Origin: an uncultured Gemmiger sp.
GTDB taxonomy: Bacteria > Bacillota > Clostridia > Oscillospirales > Ruminococcaceae
Assembly: GCA_947629015.1 (NCBI GenBank)
Contig: CANRCB010000004.1
Coordinates: 1-64,000 of the forward strand
DNA: 64,000 nt
Reading direction: 5' to 3'
A program made the position numbers and the translations under genes. Numbering within the stretch: the stretch's first letter is position 1; each line of letters begins with the position of its first letter. The notes under the pieces were generated by a model, which had not been told where the DNA came from, did not search any database, and saw nothing but the letters and a program-made list of their open reading frames with translations. Shown here one piece after another: positions 27,063-36,498 of this stretch.

Positions 27063-27845
27063 ATGCCGTTCCCCTTTATGGACAATGGCCGCCCCGGCCC
27101 CGGCGTGCCGCCGGATGCCCCGCGCAAGACCGGTTTTGCCCGCTGGTGTGAGATCATTGGCCGCGATTTTGGCGCGCTGTGGCTCAGCGGCGCGCTGGCC
27201 CTTGCGGCGCTCGCGCCGTACCTGCTGGGGCTTTATTTTGCCGTGGCGGCGCATCTGCCGGCGCTGGCTGTCGCGGCCGGGGTCTTGGGCGGGGCGCTCG
27301 CCGCGCCGTTTTTGGCCGCGCTGTGCGATATCTGGCTGCGCGGCGCGCGGGACGAGCCCGTTTTGTGGCGCCAGACCTGGACGAAGGCTTTGCGCCAAAA
27401 CGCCAGACAAAGCCTTGTGCCGGGGGCGCTGTGCGGCACGGTGATTGCCTTGCAGGTGTTCGCTTTGTACCATCTCAACTACGCCGCCGATACGCTGCCC
27501 ATGCTGGCGGTGCTCGCGCTGGGGCTGCTGCTCGCCTTTGCCTTTGCGGCGTGGCTGTTGGCGCAGGTGGTGCTGTTCAGCGATGCGCTTTGGGTGCAGG
27601 TCAAAAACTGCGTCCTGCTCACGCTGGGGTACCTGCTGCCGTCCTTGGGCGCCGCGGCGCTGGGCCTTGCCTACACGGCGGCGATGGTGCTGCTTGCGCC
27701 CCTCAGCTTTCTGGTGCTGCCGCTCACGAACCTTTGGCTGCCGGCCGCGCTGCTGCTGGGGCCCATCTATACCAAACTGGAAAAGACCTTCGACCTTGAA
27801 GCCTCCATACAGGCGCTCCACACGCAGCGGCAAGACGAAGAATAA
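27063..27845 (+). CDS. Multi-pass membrane protein (DUF624/YesL-like)
   Basis: A 260-residue protein with about five or six hydrophobic segments from residue 36 on and a short Pro-rich N-terminus. The layout (RWCEIIGRDFGALW, then a helix pair, CDIWLRG, and several helices ending in LLGPIYTKLE) resembles the DUF624/YesL group, whose function is unknown. The ATG is 2 nt after the U32 stop with AAGGAGGG upstream, so the pair is co-translated. A longer in-frame start would lie inside the U32 gene and is not needed. Confidence 0.65.
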   Translation: MPFPFMDNGRPGPGVPPDAPRKTGFARWCEIIGRDFGALWLSGALALAALAPYLLGLYFAVAAHLPALAVAAGVLGGALAAPFLAALCDIWLRGARDEPVLWRQTWTKALRQNARQSLVPGALCGTVIALQVFALYHLNYAADTLPMLAVLALGLLLAFAFAAWLLAQVVLFSDALWVQVKNCVLLTLGYLLPSLGAAALGLAYTAAMVLLAPLSFLVLPLTNLWLPAALLLGPIYTKLEKTFDLEASIQALHTQRQDEE

Positions 27846-27901
27846 AAAGCAAAACCACCGCAGCCCACGCTGTGCAAAGGCGGGCCGCGGTGCGGATAGA
27901 G

Positions 27902-27940
27902 AAAGAGCGGCTTTTCGGGGAAGGGGAGCCGCTCTTTTCT
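27902..27940. terminator. Bidirectional terminator between convergent genes
   Basis: Stem AAAGAGCGGCT/AGCCGCTCTTT (27902-27912 with 27927-27937), with T-rich flanks on both strands. It serves the membrane-protein gene and rnhA. Confidence 0.8.
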
Positions 27941-27993
27941 TGCTTTGGATATCGCCCTTGCCCGGCGGGGGAGGGCGCCTTGGGCGAAAGCGC

Positions 27994-28455
27994 TCACGGC
28001 TGCCTGCCGCCGTATTTTCGGCTCTCGGCCACGGCAAGGCTGTCGCACCGCTCGTTTTCCGGGTGGCCGGCATGGCCTTTGAGCCAGTGGTAGTGCAGGA
28101 CGTGCTTTTCGCATTCCTCCAAAAGCGCGGCCCAGAGATCCGGGTTGAGGGCGGGGGATCTGTCGGCCTTTTTCCAGCCGCGGGCGCGCCAGCCCCTGGC
28201 CCAGCCCTTTTCCAACCCGTTGATCACATACTGGCTGTCACTGTACAGGTCGATCTCGCACGGCTCCCGCAGGCGGCGCAGCGCCTCCAGCAGCGCCGTA
28301 AGCTCCATGCGGTTGTTGGTGGTGGAAGCCTCGCCGCCGGAAAGCTCCTTCTCATACGTTTTGCCGCCCGCGCTGTAGCGCAGGATCGCGCCCCAGCCGC
28401 CCGGGCCAGGGTTGCCGCTGCACGCGCCGTCGGTGTAAATTTTGATGTGTTTCAT
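27994..28455 (-). CDS. rnhA: Ribonuclease HI
   Basis: Cuts RNA in RNA-DNA hybrids. The 153-residue protein has the canonical N-terminus [17 protein letters not shown] (first catalytic Asp), [14 protein letters not shown] (catalytic Glu), [12 protein letters not shown] (second Asp) and [15 protein letters not shown] (His loop and last Asp). The basic segment [12 protein letters not shown] is the handle region. The start at 28455 has GGAGG upstream on the minus strand. It is monocistronic and divergent from rnjA, with back-to-back promoters. Confidence 0.97.
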   Translation of the reverse strand: MKHIKIYTDGACSGNPGPGGWGAILRYSAGGKTYEKELSGGEASTTNNRMELTALLEALRRLREPCEIDLYSDSQYVINGLEKGWARGWRARGWKKADRSPALNPDLWAALLEECEKHVLHYHWLKGHAGHPENERCDSLAVAESRKYGGRQP

Positions 28456-28501
28456 CTTCGGGCCTCCTGTTTTTGGGCCATACTGTAAGGGTGTTGTGAA
28501 T

Positions 28502-28530
28502 AGTATACACCATCCGGCAAGGCTTGTCAC
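28502..28530 (-). promoter_or_regulatory. Promoter of rnhA
   Basis: On the minus strand, GTGACA (28525-28530) and TATACT (28502-28507) with a 17-nt spacer. Confidence 0.7.
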
Positions 28531-28557
28531 CACCCGCGCCCGCAGACGGTATCGCCA

Positions 28558-28586
28558 TTGACAACACGCCCCTCGGCCGATATAAT
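28558..28586 (+). promoter_or_regulatory. Promoter of rnjA
   Basis: Full-consensus TTGACA (28558-28563) and TATAAT (28581-28586) with a 17-nt spacer. It is the strongest-looking promoter in the window and leaves a ~125-nt untranslated leader. Confidence 0.9.
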
Positions 28587-28719
28587 ATACCGTGAAATAA
28601 AATGGTGAATTGTGCGGCATGGCAAAAACCGCCGCCCGCCTTACATTGCAACATTGCGCAGGGCCCGCCCGGGCAATTCGGCCCACGGCCCGCGCCCACA
28701 GATAGTTTTGGAGGTTTCC

Positions 28720-30540
28720 ATGCAGGAACGCAACCCGAAAGCCGCCGCGCCCAGGCGCGGGCGGTATACCGGTGCTGCCGCGGAGGGCCGCGCCCCCGCG
28801 CGCCGCACGCCCCTTGGCAACACACGCGCCGCGGCGCCGCGCCGCGCCCGGCCCTTGTATGAGCCCGAGCCGCCCGCCGTGCCCATGCACATCTGCCCGC
28901 TGGGCGGCCTTGGCGAGGTGGGCAAAAACATCACCCTGTACGAATGCCAGGGCGACATGATCCTTGTGGACTGCGGCCTCGTCTTCCCGGACAGCGAGAT
29001 GTTCGGCATCGACCTTGTCATCCCGGATTTTACCTATGTGCTGCAAAACCGGGACCGCATCAAGGGCGTGTTCATCACCCACGGGCACGAGGATCACATC
29101 GGCAGCCTGCCGTATCTGCTCAAGCAGTTCAACGTGCCCATCTACGCCGCCAAGCTCACGCTGGGGCTCATCCGCAACAAGCTGGAGGAACACGGCCTGG
29201 CCGCCAGCGCCGTCTTCAACGAGATCCGCCCCCGCCAGAAGGTGCGCCTTGGCTGCTTTGCCGTGGAGCCCATCCATGTCAACCATTCCATCCCCGACGC
29301 CCTCGCCTTCGCCATCGAATGCCCGGCCGGCGTGGTGCTCCACACCGGGGACTTCAAGATCGACTACACGCCGCTCTCCGGCGATGCCGTGACCGACCTT
29401 TCCACCATCGCCGAGTACGGCCGCCGCGGCGTGCTCGCGTTGCTTTCCGATTCCACCAACGCCGAGCGGCCGGGCTTTACCGCCACCGAGCAGACGGTGG
29501 CCGAGGGCGTGCGTGCGCTGTTCGCCCGCGCGCGCAAAAAGCGCATCATCGTGGCGACGTTCGCCTCCAACATCTACCGCGTGCAGCAGATCATCGACCT
29601 TGCCATCGAATCCGGCCGCAAGGTCGCGATGAGCGGCCGCAGCATGGTCTCCAACGCCGAGATGGCCACCGAGCTCGGCTACCTGCACGCGCCGGAGAAC
29701 GTCCTCATCGACATCGAGCAGATCAACCAGTATCCGCCGGAAAAGATCGTCCTCATCACCACCGGCAGCCAGGGCGAGCCGCTGTCCGCCTTGTCCCGCA
29801 TGGCGCAGTCCAGCCACCGCAACGTCAAGGTCGGGCCGGAGGATTTCATCATCATCTCGGCGCGGCCCATCCCCGGCAACGAAAAGACGGTGACCAAGGT
29901 CGTCAACGGGCTGCTGGCTCTGGGCGCCGAGGTCATCTATGAAAATATGTACGATACCCATGTCTCCGGCCACGCCTGCCAGGAGGAGCAGAAACTCATC
30001 CTGACGCTGGCGCATCCGCAGTACTTTTTGCCGGTGCACGGGGAATTCAAGCAGCTCAAGCGCCACGCCGAAACGGCCGAGCACCTGGGGTACCTGCCCG
30101 CGCGCAACATCATCATCGCCGAGAACGGGCAGAACCTGCGCCTCTCCCGCGACGGGCTGGTGCTGGAGGAGACGGTGCCGGCCGGCGCCGTCCTGGTGGA
30201 CGGGTACGGCGTGGGGGACGTGGGCAACGTTGTGCTGCGTGACCGCCACCATCTTTCGGAGGACGGCATCATCATCATCACCGCCGCGGTCGACGGCCGC
30301 AGCGGCACGGTGCTTTCGGGGCCGGAGCTCGTCTCGCGCGGGTTCGTGTATGTGCGCGAGAGCGAGGAGCTGATGGAGGGCGCCCGCGCCCAGGTCGAGA
30401 TGGCGCTGGACCGCGCCCTGGCGGAATCCGGGCGGGACTGGAACGCCGTCAAGAACCATGTGCGGGAAGCGCTGTCGGGGTATATTTACCGCCGCACCAA
30501 GCGCAGCCCGATGATCCTGCCCATCCTGATGGAGGTCTGA
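28720..30540 (+). CDS. rnjA: Ribonuclease J
   Basis: Metallo-beta-lactamase/beta-CASP nuclease with endo- and 5'-3' exonuclease activity, central to mRNA decay and rRNA maturation in Firmicutes. The 606-residue protein has the zinc motif THGHEDH at residues 120-126, [12 protein letters not shown] and [13 protein letters not shown] of the beta-CASP domain, and the C-terminal RNase J domain. The first ~50 residues are a Arg/Ala/Pro-rich basic extension (GRYTG, ARRTP, RRARP) absent from B. subtilis RNase J1, which may bind RNA. The ATG at 28720 follows TTTTGGAGG; a longer frame upstream lacks a ribosome-binding site. Confidence 0.95.
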   Translation: MQERNPKAAAPRRGRYTGAAAEGRAPARRTPLGNTRAAAPRRARPLYEPEPPAVPMHICPLGGLGEVGKNITLYECQGDMILVDCGLVFPDSEMFGIDLVIPDFTYVLQNRDRIKGVFITHGHEDHIGSLPYLLKQFNVPIYAAKLTLGLIRNKLEEHGLAASAVFNEIRPRQKVRLGCFAVEPIHVNHSIPDALAFAIECPAGVVLHTGDFKIDYTPLSGDAVTDLSTIAEYGRRGVLALLSDSTNAERPGFTATEQTVAEGVRALFARARKKRIIVATFASNIYRVQQIIDLAIESGRKVAMSGRSMVSNAEMATELGYLHAPENVLIDIEQINQYPPEKIVLITTGSQGEPLSALSRMAQSSHRNVKVGPEDFIIISARPIPGNEKTVTKVVNGLLALGAEVIYENMYDTHVSGHACQEEQKLILTLAHPQYFLPVHGEFKQLKRHAETAEHLGYLPARNIIIAENGQNLRLSRDGLVLEETVPAGAVLVDGYGVGDVGNVVLRDRHHLSEDGIIIITAAVDGRSGTVLSGPELVSRGFVYVRESEELMEGARAQVEMALDRALAESGRDWNAVKNHVREALSGYIYRRTKRSPMILPILMEV

Positions 30541-30587
30541 CCTCCGGCAGGGAAGTGAAGGCCCGCGCGGGGAAGTGAGGGGACGCG

Positions 30588-32567
30588 ATGAAACACACAG
30601 GCAGCTATTGGATGGTGCTGGCGCTCATTCTGCTCACAGCGGCATGCGCGGCACTGGCGGTCCCGGTGGCGATGCTGCGCCCGCAGTGGCTCTTGGCGCC
30701 GGCGGCTGCGCTGGTGCTGGCGGTGGTGCTGCTGGCGGTGTTCGGGCACCGGCTGCGCGCGCTCATCGCGCGGTATCTGGGCGCCAAGGCACTGGATGAT
30801 TCCCAGCTGCAAGCCACGCTGGCCCGGCTGCCCGTCCCCGCCTGCCTTGTGCGGCAGGGGACGCTGCTGTGGTACAACCCGCCCTTCCGGGATATGATCC
30901 TGCAAGGGGAGGACGCCGTCTGCCCCGCGCCGGCCGAGATGCTGCCGGATCTCGACCTTGCCGTCTGCGCGCGCCCGCACGGGCAGGATCTGACGGCGGG
31001 GACGTACCGCTTTACCGCCTATGCCAGTGAGGCGCCGGACGCCAAGGGCGCCAGCGTGCTCGTCCTTGTGGACGACACGGTCTATAAGGATACGCTGGAG
31101 GAGTATGCCGCCAGCCGCCCGGCGTACCTTGTGATGTGCATCGACGGCTATGACGAGATCTTTAACGATATGAAGGACTCCGAGCAGGCGCACGCGCTGG
31201 AGGCCATCCACAGCCTGCTGGAGGAATACATCAGCCGCACCTCCGGCTTTCTGCGCCGCGTGGCGAACAACCGCTACATCGCCGTGGTCGAGGAGCGCGA
31301 CGTGCGCCGTATGCGGCAGGAACGGTTCGACATCCTCGATAAGGTCCGCGCGCTGAACACGGGGCGCACGGTCACGCTGTCCATCGGCGTCGGCCACGGC
31401 GGCAGGACGCTGGCCGAATGCCAGGACATGGCGCGCGAAAGCATCGACATCGCGCTCGGGCGCGGCGGGGACCAGGCCGCCGTCAAAACGCGGGACGGGT
31501 TTGAGTTTTACGGCGGTGTGTCCAGCGGCATCGAAAAGCGCAGCCATGTGCGCAGCCGCATCCTGAGCGGCGCGCTGGCGGACCTTGTGCGCCACAGCGA
31601 CAGTGTCATCATCATGGGCCACCATCTGAGCGACCTTGACGCCGTCGGTTCCGCCATCGGCGTGCTGCGGCTGTGCAAAATGTGCGAGGTGCCGGCTGTC
31701 ATCGCCGTGCGGCGCAGCACCACGCTGGCCGGGCCGCTGCTGGACGCGTTTGACGCGGCGGGGGAGAGCCATGATTTTATCGAGCCGGAACAGACGCTGG
31801 ACGCCATCACGCCCGACACTTTGCTCATCGTGGTGGACACCTACCAGAAGCGCCTGCTGGAATGCCCCGAGATCTACGAGAAATGCCAGCGCGTGGTGGT
31901 GATCGACCATCACCGCATGGCGGTGGGCCACATCGACGACCCGCTGCTGCTCTACCACGAGCCGTACGCCTCCAGCGCGAGCGAGCTGGTGTGCGAGCTG
32001 CTGCAATTCATGCCCGCCGAGGGCAACGTCACCCCGCTGGAGGCACAGGCCCTTTTGGCCGGCATTATGCTGGACACCCGCAGCTTTGCGCTGCACGTGG
32101 GCGTGCGCACCTTTGAGGCGGCCGCGTGGCTGCGCAGCCGCGGCGCCCAGACAGCGCAGACCAAGCTGCTGTTCAACACCAGCAAGGAGGAATATGAGGC
32201 CCGCGCCCGCATCGTGGAGGGCGCCTACCTCTACAAAGGCTGCGCCATCGCGGTATCGGCGGAGCTGGATGCCGGCATGAACGTGGTGCTGCCCATGGCC
32301 GCCAACGACCTGCTCACCCTCAACGGCGTGGATGCCAGCTTTGTCATCCTTGCCAAAAACAAGGGCGCCAACATCTCCGCCCGCAGCATGGGCGCTTTGA
32401 ACGTGCAGGTCATTTTGGAGCCGCTGGGCGGCGGCGGGCACCTGACGATGGCGGGCGCACAGCTGCGGGATTGCAGCCCACAGGAGGCGGAGCAGCGCAT
32501 CCGCGAACAGATCGACGCATACCGTGCCAAACAGGCGGCCACGGCCGCCGGCACGGCGACGGCTTGA
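30588..32567 (+). CDS. gdpP: Cyclic-di-AMP phosphodiesterase GdpP
   Basis: Membrane enzyme that hydrolyses c-di-AMP to pApA, thereby controlling potassium and cell-wall homeostasis. The 659-residue protein has two N-terminal helices (about residues 6-30 and 33-52), a PAS-like domain, a degenerate GGDEF domain (about 175-300, no intact GGDEF motif), then the DHH domain with [11 protein letters not shown] and DHHRMAVGH (Asp440-His442) and the DHHA1 motif [10 protein letters not shown] near 627. The DHH residues needed for metal binding are present. It is followed by rplI and dnaB, the standard gdpP-rplI-dnaB order of Firmicutes. Confidence 0.95.
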   Translation: MKHTGSYWMVLALILLTAACAALAVPVAMLRPQWLLAPAAALVLAVVLLAVFGHRLRALIARYLGAKALDDSQLQATLARLPVPACLVRQGTLLWYNPPFRDMILQGEDAVCPAPAEMLPDLDLAVCARPHGQDLTAGTYRFTAYASEAPDAKGASVLVLVDDTVYKDTLEEYAASRPAYLVMCIDGYDEIFNDMKDSEQAHALEAIHSLLEEYISRTSGFLRRVANNRYIAVVEERDVRRMRQERFDILDKVRALNTGRTVTLSIGVGHGGRTLAECQDMARESIDIALGRGGDQAAVKTRDGFEFYGGVSSGIEKRSHVRSRILSGALADLVRHSDSVIIMGHHLSDLDAVGSAIGVLRLCKMCEVPAVIAVRRSTTLAGPLLDAFDAAGESHDFIEPEQTLDAITPDTLLIVVDTYQKRLLECPEIYEKCQRVVVIDHHRMAVGHIDDPLLLYHEPYASSASELVCELLQFMPAEGNVTPLEAQALLAGIMLDTRSFALHVGVRTFEAAAWLRSRGAQTAQTKLLFNTSKEEYEARARIVEGAYLYKGCAIAVSAELDAGMNVVLPMAANDLLTLNGVDASFVILAKNKGANISARSMGALNVQVILEPLGGGGHLTMAGAQLRDCSPQEAEQRIREQIDAYRAKQAATAAGTATA

Positions 32568-32596
32568 GCCGTGGAAACATAAAGGGGGAAACCACT

Positions 32597-33046
32597 GTGA
32601 AGGTCATTTTGAAGCAGGACGTCAAATCCATCGGCAAGAAGGACGAGATCCACGAGGTTTCGGACGGTTACGCCCGCAACTATCTGTTCCCGCGGGGGCT
32701 CGCCGCCGTAGCGGATGCCGGCGCGCTGAACCTTGTCAAGACGAAAAACGAGGCCAAAGCCCACCATGAGGCCGAGGCCCGCGCCACCGCCGAAGCGCTG
32801 GCCGCCAAAATACAGGGCCGCGTGGTGCCGGTGTCCGTCAAGGGCGGGGCCTCCGGCAAGATGTACGGCAAGGTCACGGCCAAGGACGTCGCGGAGGCGT
32901 TGAGCCGCACCATCGGCGAGGAAGTGGACCGCAAAAAGCTGGAGCTGCCCTCCATCAAGGATTTTGGCAGCTACCCCGGCAAGGTGCGCCTGTACGCCGG
33001 TGTGACGGCCGCCTTCACCGTCAAGGTGGAATCGGCCGGGCTGTAA
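32597..33046 (+). CDS. rplI: 50S ribosomal protein L9
   Basis: A 149-residue ribosomal protein bound to 23S rRNA near the L1 stalk. It starts [18 protein letters not shown] and has [16 protein letters not shown], the L9 signature, then the long connecting helix and the C-terminal domain. The GTG start at 32597 is chosen because AAAGGGGGA lies 7 nt upstream and the family begins MKVIL. It lies between gdpP and dnaB in the usual order. Confidence 0.97.
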   Translation: MKVILKQDVKSIGKKDEIHEVSDGYARNYLFPRGLAAVADAGALNLVKTKNEAKAHHEAEARATAEALAAKIQGRVVPVSVKGGASGKMYGKVTAKDVAEALSRTIGEEVDRKKLELPSIKDFGSYPGKVRLYAGVTAAFTVKVESAGL

Positions 33047-33083
33047 GAGGCAAGCAAACGCAAACGGGAAGGAGGAGTGCCCT

Positions 33084-34481
33084 GTGCCGCAGGAGCCGCA
33101 AAGCCTGAGCCTGGCCAGCCTTGGTATCCAGATGCCATACAGTATGCAGGCGGAGCAGAGCGTCCTCGGCGCCGCGCTGATGGACGAGGGCGTGCTCAAC
33201 CGCCTCATCAGCGAGCTGGAGCCGGAAATGTTCTACTCCGAGCAGAACCGCGCCATCTTTGTGCAGATGCGCCAGCTGTTCAGCGAGAGCGAGGCCGTCG
33301 ATGTCGTCACTTTGGTGGACGCGCTCGCGCTGGACGGGGCGTTCCGCGGCGCGGACGATGCCAAGGTCTATGTGGCGCGCATCGCCGAGACGGTGCCCTC
33401 CATCTCCAACGTCGATTCCTACCTGCGCATCGTGCGGGAAAAATACCAGACCCGCCGCCTGATCGAGACGGCGCGCGCCATCCTTGCCCAGAGCGCCGAG
33501 GAGCCGGACTCCGACATTTTGCTGGAAAGCGCCGAGCAGCGCCTGTACGACATCCGCAGCGGGCAGGGCAAGAGCGCCGTCAAGACCTTGCAGGAGAGCA
33601 TCCTGGAGGTCATCGACACCATGCAGAAGCTCAGCGGTGCCGACCGTGACAAATACGCCGGCATCCCGACCGGGTATTCCTATCTTGACACCGTGCTGAC
33701 CGGCCTCGGCCGCTCCGACCTCATCATCCTGGCCGCGCGCCCCGGCATGGGCAAAACGAGTTTTGCTTTGAACATTGCCGCCAACGTGGCCCGCCAGCAG
33801 AAGATACCCACCATCATCTTCAGTTTGGAGATGACCTGTGAGCAGCTGACCGACCGCATCCTCTCCAGCACCTCCGGCATCGATAGCCAGGCGTTCCGCA
33901 CCGGCCGGCTCAACAATTCCGACTGGAATGAGTTTGCCGCCGCCACCCAGCTGCTGTACGATGTGCCCATTTACATGGACGATACCTCCGGCGTTTCGGT
34001 GCCGGAGATCAAGGCCAAGATACGCCAGATCGACCAGGACCCCAAAAAGGAAAAGATTGGCCTGGTCATCGTGGATTATTTGCAGCTGATGCAATCCTCC
34101 CGCCGCACCGAGAACCGCGTGCAGGAAATAAGCGATATCACCCGCAACCTCAAGATCATGGCCAAGGAGCTCAACGTCCCGGTGATGGTGCTCTCCCAGC
34201 TGTCCCGCGCGGCGGAAAAAGCCTCCGGCCGGTCGGACCACCGCCCCCAGCTTTCCGACCTGCGGGATTCCGGCTCCATCGAGCAGGACGCCGATGTCGT
34301 TTTGTTCCTCTACCGCGCCGCCTACTACAACACCCAGGCCGGCGAGGCCGAGCAGGCCAACGAGAACGAGGCCGAGTGCATCGTGGCCAAAAACCGCCAC
34401 GGCGAGACGAGCACCATCCGCCTTGGCTGGGACGGCGCACACACCCGCTTTACCGACGTAGATGCCTACCATGACTACTGA
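33084..34481 (+). CDS. dnaB: Replicative DNA helicase DnaB
   Basis: Hexameric helicase that unwinds DNA at the replication fork (called DnaC in B. subtilis). The 465-residue protein has the N-terminal helical domain (PYSMQAEQSVLGAALMD near residue 15) and a RecA-like C-terminal domain with Walker A RPGMGKT at residues 219-225 and Walker B VIVDYLQLM. The DLRDSGSIEQDADVV segment is typical. It uses a GTG start at 33084 with GGAAGGAGG 8 nt upstream. The tilS gene starts inside its last codons. Confidence 0.96.
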   Translation: MPQEPQSLSLASLGIQMPYSMQAEQSVLGAALMDEGVLNRLISELEPEMFYSEQNRAIFVQMRQLFSESEAVDVVTLVDALALDGAFRGADDAKVYVARIAETVPSISNVDSYLRIVREKYQTRRLIETARAILAQSAEEPDSDILLESAEQRLYDIRSGQGKSAVKTLQESILEVIDTMQKLSGADRDKYAGIPTGYSYLDTVLTGLGRSDLIILAARPGMGKTSFALNIAANVARQQKIPTIIFSLEMTCEQLTDRILSSTSGIDSQAFRTGRLNNSDWNEFAAATQLLYDVPIYMDDTSGVSVPEIKAKIRQIDQDPKKEKIGLVIVDYLQLMQSSRRTENRVQEISDITRNLKIMAKELNVPVMVLSQLSRAAEKASGRSDHRPQLSDLRDSGSIEQDADVVLFLYRAAYYNTQAGEAEQANENEAECIVAKNRHGETSTIRLGWDGAHTRFTDVDAYHDY

Positions 34482-35916
34482 TACGCCGTCCGCCGCGGCC
34501 CGCCGCGTGGAGGACAAGCTGCTTGCCTATTGCAGGGCCGAGGCCCTGCTCGCACCGGGGGATACCGTCATCGCGGCCTGCTCCGGCGGGGCCGATTCCA
34601 TGGCGATGCTGCTGTTTTTGCTGCGCCGGCAGGCGGAGCTGGGCATCCGTCTGCTGGCGGCCCACGTCGACCACGGCATCCGCGGCGCGGCTTCCCGGGC
34701 GGATGCCGCCTTTGTGCGGGATTTCTGCCGCCGCAGCGGGGTGGAGCTGCTTTTGTACGATGCCATGGCCGAGGGCGTGCAGGTTCCCAAAGCCCCCAGC
34801 GAGGATTGGGCCCGCCGCCTGCGCTACGCCTGGTTCGATGCCCTTGCCGCGCGGTACGGCGCAAAGGTCGCCACCGCGCACACGATGAATGACCAGGCCG
34901 AGACGCTGCTTTTCCGCCTGGCGCGCGGCACCGGCGTGCACGGCATGGGGGGCATCGCGCCCCGGCGCGGGGCGTATGTGCGCCCCTGCCTGTGCCTGAC
35001 GCGCGCCGAGACGGAAGCCTACTGCGCCGCGCTTGGGCAGCGCTATGTGGTGGATGCCACCAACACCGACCCGCACTACGCCCGCAACCGGCTGCGCCGG
35101 CAGGCGCTGCCGGTGCTGTGCGGCGTCAACCCGAACGCTGTGCCGGCCATGGCGCATTTTGCCAAAGAAATGCGGGAACTGGACGCCTACATCACCGCCC
35201 AAGCGGAAAGCCTGCTGGCACAGGCGGCCGCGGGGCCGGGGCGCTACAGCCTGCACACCTTGCGCGCCGCCCCGGCGCCGGTACGCCGCGCCGCGCTGTA
35301 TGCCCTGCTGCGGCGGTGCGCTGCCCCCGCGCGCAGCCAGGTGGAGGCGCTGTGCGCGTTGGTGGAGCGCGGCCGGGGGGCCGTGCAGGCGGCCCCGCAG
35401 GCCGTCTTTTGCTGCTGCGGCGGGTATCTGCACTGCGCCGCACCGGAAAAGGCGCCGGCACCTTCCCCCTTGCCGCCGCAGCCCGCGCGGCCGGGGCATT
35501 ACACGCTGCCGGGCGGTTATGAGCTGGAGCTTTGCGTGATACCGGCGGAAAAATATGAAAAATTTATAAAAAATGCGCCAAAATCGAAAAAGCACTTAAA
35601 CTGTTGCGCAGATTATGATAAAATAGGAAGGTATCTTTGGCTGCGCACCCGCCAGCCCGGGGACCGTTACGCACCGCCCGGCCGCGGCGGGCACAAGACG
35701 CTGAAAAAATATCTGAATGAGCAGGCCATCCCCCCCGCACAGCGCGCGCTGCTGCCGCTGCTGGCACTGAGGGGCGAGGTGGTATGGGCCTGGGGCGGCG
35801 GCTTTGCCGAAGCCTGCGCCCCAAACGCCGCCACCCGCACCGTATTGGCGGTGCGCTGCCTGCGCGGGCCGGGCATCGGCCGGGAAGGGGAGGACACCGA
35901 TGGCAGCGATGCATGA
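34471..35916 (+). CDS. tilS: tRNA(Ile)-lysidine synthetase TilS
   Basis: Converts C34 of tRNA-Ile(CAU) to lysidine, an essential ATP-dependent step. The 481-residue protein has the N-type ATP pyrophosphatase P-loop SGGADS at residues 38-43, followed by HVDHGIRGAAS and HTMNDQAETLLFRLARGTG, and a C-terminal TilS domain with RTRQPGDRY. Start is uncertain: ATG codons at 34462 and 34471 are both inside dnaB and neither has a good ribosome-binding site, so coupling to dnaB termination is likely. A short AT-rich patch occurs near 35545-35640 (KYEKFIKNAPKSKK). The tilS-hpt-ftsH order is conserved. Confidence 0.92.
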   Translation: MTTDTPSAAARRVEDKLLAYCRAEALLAPGDTVIAACSGGADSMAMLLFLLRRQAELGIRLLAAHVDHGIRGAASRADAAFVRDFCRRSGVELLLYDAMAEGVQVPKAPSEDWARRLRYAWFDALAARYGAKVATAHTMNDQAETLLFRLARGTGVHGMGGIAPRRGAYVRPCLCLTRAETEAYCAALGQRYVVDATNTDPHYARNRLRRQALPVLCGVNPNAVPAMAHFAKEMRELDAYITAQAESLLAQAAAGPGRYSLHTLRAAPAPVRRAALYALLRRCAAPARSQVEALCALVERGRGAVQAAPQAVFCCCGGYLHCAAPEKAPAPSPLPPQPARPGHYTLPGGYELELCVIPAEKYEKFIKNAPKSKKHLNCCADYDKIGRYLWLRTRQPGDRYAPPGRGGHKTLKKYLNEQAIPPAQRALLPLLALRGEVVWAWGGGFAEACAPNAATRTVLAVRCLRGPGIGREGEDTDGSDA

Positions 35917-36451
35917 GGACATCGACCATATCCTTGTCAGCGAGGGGCAGCTACGCCAAAAGGTCGCCGAGCTCGGCGCTACCGTCAGCCGGGACTATGC
36001 CGGCAAGGATCTGCTGCTCGTCTCCATCCTGAAGGGCGCCGCGGTGTTCATGGCCGACCTGATGCGCGCCGTGACCATCCCCTGCAAGATCGATTTCATG
36101 GTGGTGTCCAGCTACGGCGGGGCCAACACCTCCACCACCGGCCTTGTCAAGATCGTCAAGGACCTTGACGAGGATCTGACCGGCAAGGACGTGCTCATCG
36201 TGGAGGATATCCTCGACACCGGCGTCACGCTGTCGCACCTGATGCCGATGCTCCGGCTGCGCCATCCGGCCAGCGTGGAGATCTGCGCCATCCTCAGCAA
36301 GCCGAGCCGCCGCAAGGCGGATGTCCATCCGCGCTATCTCGGCTTTGAGGTGCCGGATGAGTTCGTCGTCGGTTACGGGCTCGACTATGACGAAAAATAC
36401 CGCAATCTGCCCTATGTGGGCGTGCTCAAACCGGAGATCTATTCCAAATAA
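35900..36451 (+). CDS. hpt: Hypoxanthine phosphoribosyltransferase
   Basis: Purine salvage enzyme making IMP and GMP from hypoxanthine or guanine and PRPP. The 183-residue protein has the PRPP motif [14 protein letters not shown] (about residues 98-111), [15 protein letters not shown] near 37-51 and the C-terminal [22 protein letters not shown] split over the active-site flap. The ATG at 35900 follows GAAGGGGAGG and overlaps the tilS stop by 17 nt. In B. subtilis HprT also binds FtsH; the same tilS-hpt-ftsH order is found here. Confidence 0.96.
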   Translation: MAAMHEDIDHILVSEGQLRQKVAELGATVSRDYAGKDLLLVSILKGAAVFMADLMRAVTIPCKIDFMVVSSYGGANTSTTGLVKIVKDLDEDLTGKDVLIVEDILDTGVTLSHLMPMLRLRHPASVEICAILSKPSRRKADVHPRYLGFEVPDEFVVGYGLDYDEKYRNLPYVGVLKPEIYSK

Positions 36452-36498
36452 ACGTGCGGCCCGGCCACCGGCCGGGCATGATGGGAGTTGATACTACC

